NCBI GenBank assembly: GCA_023229065.1
Contig: JALNZZ010000097.1
Coordinates: 1-7,909 of the forward strand
Length of the DNA stretch: 7,909 nt
Direction of reading: 5' to 3'
DNA from: Porticoccaceae bacterium
GTDB taxonomy: Bacteria > Pseudomonadota > Gammaproteobacteria > Pseudomonadales > Porticoccaceae
Positions 1-5,288 of the stretch are shown here, piece by piece; position 1 is the first letter of the stretch; every line of letters begins with the position of its first letter. The position numbers and the translations under genes were made by a program. The notes below the pieces were generated by a model. That model saw only the letters and a list, made by a program, of their open reading frames with translations, was not told the origin of the DNA and ran no database searches.

Positions 1-267
1 CTCACGGCCGATTGGTGCATTACCTGCCTGGCCAACGAGCGGATCGCCCTCAGCTCCGACACCTTTGCCGCTACCCTGAAGCAGCGCGACATCACTTATC
101 TGAAAGGAGACTGGACCAATCAAAACCCGGAAATTACCGCGCTCCTCAACGCTAATCAGCGCAATGGCGTGCCACTCTACCTCTACTACCGAGCGGGGCA
201 AAGTACTCCCGAAATCCTTCCCCAGATCCTTACCCCAAGCCTTGTCAGGGAGGCTTTAGAAAGATAG
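1..267 (+). CDS. dsbD: DsbD/ScsB-family thiol:disulfide interchange protein, C-terminal thioredoxin-like domain (5' end outside window)
   Basis: Frame 1 is open from the window edge to a TAG stop, giving 88 residues of a C-terminal domain. It carries a thioredoxin-type active site WCITC (visible residues 5-9, Cys6 and Cys9) and the cis-proline loop GVP (56-58), ending in LTP and a short helix. DsbD-family proteins pass electrons from cytoplasmic thioredoxin across the inner membrane to periplasmic partners, and this domain would sit in the periplasm. The pattern TADWC..C followed by DWTN, an NGVPLY cis-Pro loop and LPQILTP resembles the ScsB-like branch of the family more than classical E. 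coli DsbD, which has YADWC and a GLPT loop. The symbol is supported mainly by position: pseudomonads carry a dsbD/dipZ-like gene before aroQ. The membrane core and start lie outside the window, so the subtype cannot be settled here. Confidence 0.82.
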   Translation, partial: LTADWCITCLANERIALSSDTFAATLKQRDITYLKGDWTNQNPEITALLNANQRNGVPLYLYYRAGQSTPEILPQILTPSLVREALER

Positions 268-348
268 CGACACATTGGCGACAAATACCTGCATTTTTGG
301 AGAATTTGCAGCAATTGCGCCAAACAGGCATGCAACTGGTCGCTATCT
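262..348 (+). repeat. Nested inverted repeat (potential 87-nt stem-loop) spanning the dsbD stop and downstream gap
   Basis: A perfect 10-base inverted repeat, AGATAGCGAC at 262-271 and GTCGCTATCT at 339-348, encloses further complementary arms in the right order. These are TTGGCG 275-280 with CGCCAA 318-323, CAA 282-284 with TTG 315-317 (single-base bulge at 281), and CTGCA 289-293 with TGCAG 307-311, with a 13-base apical loop. The left outer arm includes the dsbD stop codon (265-267). A further copy of the half-site CGCTATC lies at 352-358, 11 bases after the one at 341-347, and could compete for the same left arm. No T-run follows directly, so this is not a textbook intrinsic terminator. 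It could be an mRNA 3'-end structure, a leader element of the aroQ operon, or protein half-sites. The arms are read directly; function is unknown. Confidence 0.45.
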
Positions 349-531
349 ACCCGCTATCAGCGCCGAAAAAGCCATTTACCGCACCGGGCAAAGAAATGAA
401 CTTCGGCTAAATTTGCGCGAAAATACAGGAAAATGCACCCATCGTCGGCAAACCCACTATTTGTTGGACAAGCTGTTTTTTTTGCGGCAGACTCGCCCCA
501 CTGACTGACAAGTGACAGCGACAAGCGCCCC

Positions 532-972
532 ATGGCAACCATACTCGTATTGCACGGCCCCAATCTGAACTTGCTGGGTACCCGCGAGCCGGGGATCTAC
601 GGCAGCGAGACCCTGGACGCCATTAACCAGCGCCTTACCGAGCTTTGCCTGGCCGCAGGACATCACTGCCAGACGCTGCAAAGTAATGCTGAATACGAAT
701 TGATCAACCGCATCCACGACGCTCGCAACGAAGGCGTGAACTTTATCCTGTTCAACCCTGCGGCGTTCACCCACACTAGTGTGGCGTTGCGGGATGCACT
801 GCTGGGCACGGCCATTCCTTTTATTGAGGTGCACCTGTCCAATGTGTATGCGCGGGAATCGTTTCGTCACTCGTCTTATTTTTCCGATATTGCCCGCGGC
901 GTGATCTGCGGGCTCGGCCCGCTGGGCTACGAGCTGGCACTGCGCGCCGCTCTGGCCCAGCTTGACACCTGA
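532..972 (+). CDS. aroQ: 3-dehydroquinate dehydratase, type II
   Basis: This 146-residue cytoplasmic enzyme dehydrates 3-dehydroquinate to 3-dehydroshikimate, step three of the shikimate pathway. The family signature is complete: HGPNLNLLGTREP at 8-20 with Arg18, the catalytic tyrosine Tyr23 in GIYG, Asn75 in FNPAAFTHTS, His81, Asp88, the catalytic His101 in EVHLSN, and Arg112 in ESFRHSSYFSD. Length is normal for type II enzymes, which form dodecamers; this is not the unrelated type I AroD that E. coli uses. The ATG start places the conserved ILVLHGPNLNLLG strand at the extreme N-terminus as expected. No strong Shine-Dalgarno sequence precedes it; the upstream 20 bases hold only short GACA-containing repeats. 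accB follows after 28 bases, as in pseudomonads, so co-transcription with accBC is likely. I could not identify a convincing promoter in the 264-base gap upstream. Confidence 0.97.
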   Translation: MATILVLHGPNLNLLGTREPGIYGSETLDAINQRLTELCLAAGHHCQTLQSNAEYELINRIHDARNEGVNFILFNPAAFTHTSVALRDALLGTAIPFIEVHLSNVYARESFRHSSYFSDIARGVICGLGPLGYELALRAALAQLDT

Positions 973-1000
973 TGACCACCCTTTCAGCCAGGAACCTATC

Positions 1001-1468
1001 ATGGATATCCGCAAGATAAAGAAACTTATCGAACTGCTCGAAGAGTCCAATATTGGTGAAATCGAGATCAAGGAGGGCGAGGAGTCGGTGCGTATCAGTC
1101 GCGCTGGCTTTTCTCATCCTGCACCCACAATGATGGCACCTGCCCAGTACCAGGTCGCACCGCCCCAGGCCCCAGCCGCTGCTGCGCCCGCCCCTGCGCC
1201 CACCGAGGAAGAACCAGCAGCCGCGGCCATTGATGGCCATGTCGTGAAATCGCCCATGGTGGGAACCTTCTATCGCTCCCCTGCACCGGGTTCACCGCCT
1301 TTCGTCGAGGTGGGCCAAGCGGTGAAAGCCGGCGATGTACTGTGCATTGTCGAAGCCATGAAAATGATGAATCAGATCGAGGCCGACAAAGCCGGCACGG
1401 TCGGCGCGATTCTGGCGGAGGACGGCGAGCCCGTCGAGTTCGACCAGCCCATGATCACCATTATTTGA
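1001..1468 (+). CDS. accB: Acetyl-CoA carboxylase biotin carboxyl carrier protein (BCCP)
   Basis: This 155-residue protein carries the biotin that shuttles carboxyl groups between biotin carboxylase (AccC) and the AccA/AccD carboxyltransferase, the committed step of fatty-acid synthesis. The N-terminal segment MDIRKIKKLIELLEES (1-16) is the conserved start of the family. Residues about 40-78 form an Ala/Pro-rich flexible linker. The C-terminal biotinyl domain (about 79-155) contains SPMVGTFYRSP (84-94) and the biotinylation motif EAMKMM, with the acceptor Lys121. The chosen ATG has an AGGA ribosome binding site at 990-993, seven bases upstream, and matches the usual N-terminus. The frame stays open upstream to a TTG at 962, which would overlap aroQ and add 13 unconserved residues, so I reject it. 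BCCP is known to feed back on its own operon in E. coli; no such signal is visible here. Confidence 0.97.
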   Translation: MDIRKIKKLIELLEESNIGEIEIKEGEESVRISRAGFSHPAPTMMAPAQYQVAPPQAPAAAAPAPAPTEEEPAAAAIDGHVVKSPMVGTFYRSPAPGSPPFVEVGQAVKAGDVLCIVEAMKMMNQIEADKAGTVGAILAEDGEPVEFDQPMITII

Positions 1469-1478
1469 GAGCCCGGAA

Positions 1479-2825
1479 ATGCCCATGCTCGAAAAAGTCC
1501 TGATCGCCAATCGCGGTGAAATCGCCCTGCGCATTCTGCGCGCCTGCAAGGAACTGGGTATTCGTACCGTGGCCGCCCACTCCAAGGCGGACGCCGACCT
1601 GATGCACGTGCAGCTGGCGGACGAAACCCTGTGTATCGGCCCCAATCCATCCAATCAGAGCTATCTCAATATCCCGGCCCTGATCAGCGCCATGGAAGTG
1701 TCCGACGCGATGGCGGTGCACCCCGGTTACGGCTTCCTCGCCGAGAATGCCGACTTTGCTGAACAGGTGGAGCAGAGTGGCTTTGTTTTTATCGGCCCCA
1801 CCCCTGCAGTCATTCGCTTAATGGGGGACAAGGTATCCGCCATTGAAGCCATGCGCAAAGCCGGGGTGCCCACAGTGCCGGGCTCCAACGGCTCCCTCAC
1901 CGATGACAGTGAGCGCACCTATCAACTGGCCCGCGACATTGGCTACCCGGTCATCATCAAGGCTGCCGCTGGCGGCGGCGGGCGCGGTATGAGAGTGGTT
2001 CACAACGAAGCACACCTGCTCAAAGCGGTAAGCATTACCCAGAGCGAGGCTAAAGCGGCCTTTGGTGACGCTACCGTCTACATGGAGAAGTTCCTCGAAA
2101 ACCCCCGCCATGTGGAAGTGCAGGTGCTGGCCGACGGTCAGGGCAACGCCATCCACCTCGGCGACCGCGATTGCTCCCTGCAGCGCCGTCACCAGAAGGT
2201 ACTGGAAGAGGCGCCAGCGCCGGGCATCTCCGAGTCTGCAAGGCAGGAGGTTTTTGAGGCCTGCGTCAAAGCCTGCATTGATATCGGTTACCGTGGAGCC
2301 GGAACCTTTGAGTTTCTCTACGAGGATGGCCGCTTCTACTTTATCGAGATGAACACTCGTGTACAGGTGGAGCACCCCATCACGGAGATGATCACCGGAG
2401 TTGATATCGTCAAGGAACAACTGCTGATCGCCAGCGGTCAGCCGCTGCGCTACCGCCAGGAAGACATCCAGTTTCACGGCCACGCTTTCGAATGCCGCAT
2501 CAACGCCGAGGACTCAAAAACCTTCATGCCGAGTCCCGGCAAGGTAACCAATTACCATCCCCCCGGCGGCAACGGAATCCGCGTGGATTCACATCTTTAC
2601 TCCGGCTACAGTGTTCCGCCTCACTACGACTCCCTGATTGCCAAGATCATCAGTCACGCGCCCACCCGCAGCGAAGCCCTGGCGCGAATGCGCAACGCTC
2701 TCGACGAACTGATCATTGAAGGCATCAGGAGCAATATCGACTTGCATCGCGATCTGGTGACCGACACCGGCTTCGAGCAGGGCGGCGTCAACATCCACTA
2801 TCTTGAGAAAAAGCTGGGCCTCTAA
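1479..2825 (+). CDS. accC: Acetyl-CoA carboxylase, biotin carboxylase subunit
   Basis: This 448-residue ATP-grasp enzyme carboxylates the biotin on AccB using ATP and bicarbonate. The N-terminal domain starts with LEKVLIANRGEIALRI (4-19), followed by HPGYGFLAEN (81-90). The ATP-grasp glycine loop is GGGGRGM (165-171). Residues matching E. coli catalytic and ligand positions (shifted by two) are all present: Lys118, Lys161, His238, Lys240, Glu278, Glu290, Asn292, Arg294, Glu298 and Arg340, including the EMNTRVQVEHP motif at 290-300. The C-terminus ends in NIHYLEKKLGL, as in pseudomonads. Ten bases separate it from accB, consistent with coupled expression of the two subunits. Two ATG codons compete: 1479, used here, and 1485, which matches the usual E. 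coli and Pseudomonas N-terminus (MLEK or MLDK) and is preceded by GGA at a seven-base spacing. The choice changes only two residues. Confidence 0.97.
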   Translation: MPMLEKVLIANRGEIALRILRACKELGIRTVAAHSKADADLMHVQLADETLCIGPNPSNQSYLNIPALISAMEVSDAMAVHPGYGFLAENADFAEQVEQSGFVFIGPTPAVIRLMGDKVSAIEAMRKAGVPTVPGSNGSLTDDSERTYQLARDIGYPVIIKAAAGGGGRGMRVVHNEAHLLKAVSITQSEAKAAFGDATVYMEKFLENPRHVEVQVLADGQGNAIHLGDRDCSLQRRHQKVLEEAPAPGISESARQEVFEACVKACIDIGYRGAGTFEFLYEDGRFYFIEMNTRVQVEHPITEMITGVDIVKEQLLIASGQPLRYRQEDIQFHGHAFECRINAEDSKTFMPSPGKVTNYHPPGGNGIRVDSHLYSGYSVPPHYDSLIAKIISHAPTRSEALARMRNALDELIIEGIRSNIDLHRDLVTDTGFEQGGVNIHYLEKKLGL

Positions 2826-2841
2826 GGCCCGGCGCTTCCCC

Positions 2842-3741
2842 ATGGCCTGGCTTCAGGTACACCTGTTCGCAGAGCGCGCCAACACCGAAGCCGTAGAGGA
2901 TGCTCTGCTCGACTGCGGCGCTGTCTCTGTCACCCTGGCGGACAGCGCTGACAATCCCATCCTGGAGCCCGGCGTGGGTGAGACCCCCCTGTGGGAAACC
3001 GTGAAGATTACCGGGCTCTTTGAGCTTCCTGCCGACCAGGCACAGCTAAGTGCCAACTTTCTTGCCCTGCAGCCAGACTTCAATACTGCCGATCTGCACT
3101 GGGAACGCGTCGAAGACCAAGCCTGGGAGCGCGCCTGGATGGATCACTTCGAACCAATCCAGTGCGGTCAGCGGCTGTGGATCTGCCCCAGCTGGCAGGA
3201 GCCACCCGAACCTGACGCCGTTAACTTGCGTCTCGACCCTGGACTCGCTTTTGGCTCCGGCACTCATCCCACCACCTTTTTGTGCCTGCAATGGCTGGAC
3301 AGCCTGGAGCTCACCGGCAAGACAGTGATCGACTACGGCTGCGGCTCAGGCATTCTCGGCATCGCTGCCCTGCTCCTGGGTGCTGCTAGAGTCATTGCAG
3401 TAGACAACGACCCCCAGGCACTGATCGCCACCCGCGACAATCTGGAACGCAACCACCTCGCCTCCGACCGACTCACAACGTACTTGCCCGAGGAGGCGCC
3501 GGAGCCCCTGATGAAAGAGGGTGCCGATATCCTGGTAGCCAACATCCTCGCGGGCCCCCTGATCAGTCTTGCCCCGAAACTGACATCCTTCACGGCGTCC
3601 AATGGTCAGCTATGCCTGTCAGGCATTACCCGCGAGCAGGCGCCCGAGGTGGTGGCCGCCTACCCTGAGTTTGCTTTCGACCCCCTAATTGCCCACGAGG
3701 AGTGGGTGCGCCTCACTGCTCACAAAATAACGTCCAACTAG
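2842..3741 (+). CDS. prmA: Ribosomal protein L11 methyltransferase
   Basis: This 299-residue cytoplasmic enzyme transfers methyl groups from S-adenosylmethionine to ribosomal protein L11. The N-terminal L11-recognition domain spans about residues 1-60 and starts MAWLQVHL. A linker contains WERAWMDHFEPI (95-106) and RLWICPSW (111-118). The catalytic domain contains LDPGLAFGSGTHPTT (131-145), SAM-binding motif I VIDYGCGSGIL (162-172), the acidic VDND (187-190) and the family motif ANILAGPL (233-240). Length is close to the 293 residues of E. coli PrmA. The frame is open further upstream to a TTG at 2803 inside accC, but homology places the start at the ATG, 16 bases after the accC stop. No good Shine-Dalgarno sequence lies at the proper distance, which suggests translational coupling to accC. 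In Pseudomonas a DUF3426 zinc-ribbon gene usually follows; here only a 210-base gap follows before dusB. Confidence 0.96.
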   Translation: MAWLQVHLFAERANTEAVEDALLDCGAVSVTLADSADNPILEPGVGETPLWETVKITGLFELPADQAQLSANFLALQPDFNTADLHWERVEDQAWERAWMDHFEPIQCGQRLWICPSWQEPPEPDAVNLRLDPGLAFGSGTHPTTFLCLQWLDSLELTGKTVIDYGCGSGILGIAALLLGAARVIAVDNDPQALIATRDNLERNHLASDRLTTYLPEEAPEPLMKEGADILVANILAGPLISLAPKLTSFTASNGQLCLSGITREQAPEVVAAYPEFAFDPLIAHEEWVRLTAHKITSN

Positions 3742-3742
3742 T

Positions 3743-3818
3743 CTGTACTTGCTGAGGGTACAGGTTTGCCAGGCCTCGCCACCAGCTAGAGGCTTGGGCT
3801 CTCAGGGAGCTGACTTTT
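3743..3818 (+). terminator. Stem-loops after prmA, possible end of the aroQ-acc-prmA transcript
   Basis: Three successive stem-loops follow the prmA stop. CTGTAC 3743-3748 pairs with GTACAG 3758-3763. CCAGGCCTC 3769-3777 pairs with GAGGCTTGG 3789-3797 (nine pairs, one of them G-U, 11-base loop). GCTC 3798-3801 pairs with GAGC 3807-3810. A short run of four T bases lies at 3815-3818. The nine-pair stem is the strongest, but no T-tract follows it directly, so this is at best a weak intrinsic terminator or a 3'-end processing structure. Placement between two functional units is the main support. Confidence 0.35.
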
Positions 3819-3882
3819 CATCCATCACCCTAAAAATCAGCCACTTATAACGCTTCACCCTTACAGGGGCCGCAACTACCTG

Positions 3883-3930
3883 TTTAATCAATAGTTCCGT
3901 AGGGGTATCATAGGCCCCCTTCCCTGATAC
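3883..3930 (+). promoter_or_regulatory. Possible dusB-fis promoter with an overlapping inverted repeat
   Basis: A -35-like TTTAAT (3883-3888) and a -10-like TATCAT (3906-3911) are 17 bases apart. The region expected between the -10 box and the start site is AGGCCCC, a GC-rich discriminator of the kind linked to stringent control of growth-rate promoters such as E. coli dusB-fis. The -10 box lies inside GTATCA (3905-3910), which has an inverted partner TGATAC at 3925-3930; the half-site centres are 20 bases apart, about two helical turns. A second -10-like TATAAC at 3846-3851 has no recognisable -35. Box matches are only moderate and the assignment is inferred from position. Confidence 0.3.
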
Positions 3931-3940
3931 GCGCGGCGAC

Positions 3941-3944
3941 GAGG
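3941..3944 (+). promoter_or_regulatory. Ribosome binding site that fixes the TTG start of dusB
   Basis: GAGG at 3941-3944 lies seven bases before the TTG at 3952, an ideal Shine-Dalgarno spacing. The same frame has a TGA stop at 3925-3927 and no ATG, GTG or other TTG between that stop and 3952. The first in-frame ATG is codon 18, inside the conserved APMAG motif. The TTG is therefore the only start that preserves the N-terminal strand of DusB. Confidence 0.75.
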
Positions 3945-3951
3945 CACCACC

Positions 3952-4971
3952 TTGTTTCGGATAGGCTCCTTTACCATCGAAAACCGAACCATCCTGGCGC
4001 CCATGGCCGGGGTGACGGACCTGCCGTTTCGCCGTTTGTGTCGCAGCTTTGGCGCCGGCTTGGCGGTGTCGGAGATGGTGACTTCGGATGCCCGCCTCTG
4101 GGACAGCCGCAAATCCCGCTCGCGCCTGCCGCACCGAGAGGAAACGGCGCCGCGCATGGTGCAGATCGCTGGCGGCGACCCTGCCATGGTGGCCGATGCG
4201 GCACGCCGCAACGCCGACCTCGGCGCCCAGATCATCGACATCAATATGGGCTGTCCCGCCAAGAAAGTCTGCAGGAAAGCTGCCGGCTCAGCCCTGCTAA
4301 AGGACGAACGTCTGGTGGCCGATATTTTGCGCGCCGCCGTGGCGGCCGTGGATGTGCCCGTCACACTCAAGATTCGCACCGGTTGGAGCCCGGAATTGCG
4401 CAATGGCGTGACCATCGCCCGTCTCGCCGAAGATCTCGGCATCAGCGCGCTGGCCGTACACGGTCGCACCAGAGCCTGCAAATTCGAGGGCCAGGCAGAG
4501 TACGACACCATCGCCGCCATCGTCGAGGCAGTATCGATTCCCGTATTTGCCAACGGTGATATCGCCAGCCCACGTCAGGCGAAGGCGGTGTTGGAGCATA
4601 CTGGCGCTGCAGCAGTGATGATCGGCCGTGCCGCGCAGGGCCGCCCCTGGCTATTTCGCGAGATCAATCATTACCTGGCCACCGGTCGCGAACTGTCGCC
4701 ACCGACCTCGGCAGAAGTGCGCCACACGCTGCTCGATCACTTGAGCAACCTCCACGCCTTCTACCGCGCCATGACAGGGGATGAAATACTTGGCCCCCGC
4801 ATCGCCCGCAAGCACGTGGGCTGGTATCTGGAAACCCTGCAACCCACAGCCACACCCGGTGCCGACCAGTTCCGGCGTTTCTTCAACAGCCTTGACGAGG
4901 CCGACGCACAAGTTCAGGCGCTGCACCGGTTTTTTGACAAGAACGAACGACATCAGGACAGAGCAGCATGA
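3952..4971 (+). CDS. dusB: tRNA-dihydrouridine synthase B
   Basis: This 339-residue flavoenzyme reduces uridine to dihydrouridine in the D-loop of tRNA using FMN and NADPH (position 17 in E. coli). The TIM-barrel domain starts with FRIGSFTIENR and the FMN-binding APMAGVTDLPFR (16-27). The catalytic cysteine is Cys101 in INMGCPAKKV (97-106). Other conserved sites are Lys140 in VTLKIRTGW, His170 in VHGRTRAC, NGDI (201-204) and GRAAQGRPW (225-233). The C-terminal helical tRNA-binding domain contains RIARKHVGWYL (283-293). It is slightly longer than E. coli DusB (321 residues), mainly at the C-terminus. The start codon is TTG, the only candidate in frame, with a good ribosome binding site. The stop overlaps the fis ATG (ATGA at 4968-4971), so translation of fis is probably coupled to dusB, as in other gammaproteobacteria. 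Confidence 0.96.
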   Translation: MFRIGSFTIENRTILAPMAGVTDLPFRRLCRSFGAGLAVSEMVTSDARLWDSRKSRSRLPHREETAPRMVQIAGGDPAMVADAARRNADLGAQIIDINMGCPAKKVCRKAAGSALLKDERLVADILRAAVAAVDVPVTLKIRTGWSPELRNGVTIARLAEDLGISALAVHGRTRACKFEGQAEYDTIAAIVEAVSIPVFANGDIASPRQAKAVLEHTGAAAVMIGRAAQGRPWLFREINHYLATGRELSPPTSAEVRHTLLDHLSNLHAFYRAMTGDEILGPRIARKHVGWYLETLQPTATPGADQFRRFFNSLDEADAQVQALHRFFDKNERHQDRAA

Positions 4972-5264
4972 ATGCCGCCAATCGCTTTACCCTTCACAAC
5001 GACACCGATATCACCGGCGAAATTCCGGTGCAGCGGCCCCAGTCACTGCGCCACCATGTGGAAATTGCCATGGCCAACTATTTTGATGAGCTCGACGGCC
5101 AGCCCGCCACCGATCTCTATCAGCTAGTGCTGGAACAGGTGGAAAGCCCCCTGCTCGAAGCGGTGATGACTTACACCCAGCGCAACCAGAGCCGCGCCGC
5201 CGAAATGCTCGGCCTCAACCGTGGCACCCTGCGCAAGAAACTCAAGCAGTACAATCTTCTTTGA
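4968..5264 (+). CDS. fis: DNA-binding protein Fis
   Basis: Fis is a 98-residue homodimeric nucleoid protein that bends DNA, activates rRNA and other growth-linked promoters, and assists site-specific recombination. Length equals that of E. coli Fis. Residues 1-26 correspond to the flexible N-terminal arm region and are poorly conserved. Helices A and B (about 27-70) include NYFDELDGQPATDLYQLVL. The C-terminal helix-turn-helix (about 73-96) contains NQSRAAEMLGLNRGTLRKKLK, with DNA-contacting residues Asn84, Arg85, Thr87, Lys90 and Lys91 at the same numbers as in E. coli. The ATG overlaps the dusB stop by four bases, and an AGGA at 4955-4958 can serve as ribosome binding site. purH begins 24 bases downstream with no terminator between, so fis and purH may share a transcript, as in pseudomonads and unlike E. 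coli. Confidence 0.97.
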   Translation: MNAANRFTLHNDTDITGEIPVQRPQSLRHHVEIAMANYFDELDGQPATDLYQLVLEQVESPLLEAVMTYTQRNQSRAAEMLGLNRGTLRKKLKQYNLL

Positions 5265-5288
5265 CCTTTTGACACAACGAGACCACTC

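Noticed and set aside
341..358. CGCTATC direct repeat 11 bases apart as a CRISPR or iteron start
   Set aside because: There are only two direct copies plus one inverted copy, with no regular array or spacer pattern. It is treated instead as part of the inverted-repeat element.
476..483. T8 tract as an intrinsic terminator for dsbD
   Set aside because: The only stem directly before it is a four-pair AT-rich TTGT/ACAA (461-471), too weak for a standard terminator.
275..508. 77-codon open frame in the dsbD-aroQ gap, TTG start
   Set aside because: It has no ribosome binding site and no recognisable family, its composition is unlike its neighbours, and it lies across the inverted repeats. It is more likely non-coding.
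962..1000. Upstream TTG extension of accB
   Set aside because: It would overlap aroQ and add 13 residues absent from BCCP proteins. The ATG at 1001 has a good AGGA site and the canonical MDIRKIKKL start.
2803..2841. Upstream TTG extension of prmA into accC
   Set aside because: The added residues are out-of-frame accC sequence. PrmA proteins begin at the MAWLQ-like strand encoded from 2842.
5269..5274. Perfect TTGACA -35 box between fis and purH
   Set aside because: No -10-like hexamer occurs 16-18 bases downstream; that stretch is GACCGACC inside purH. Probably chance.
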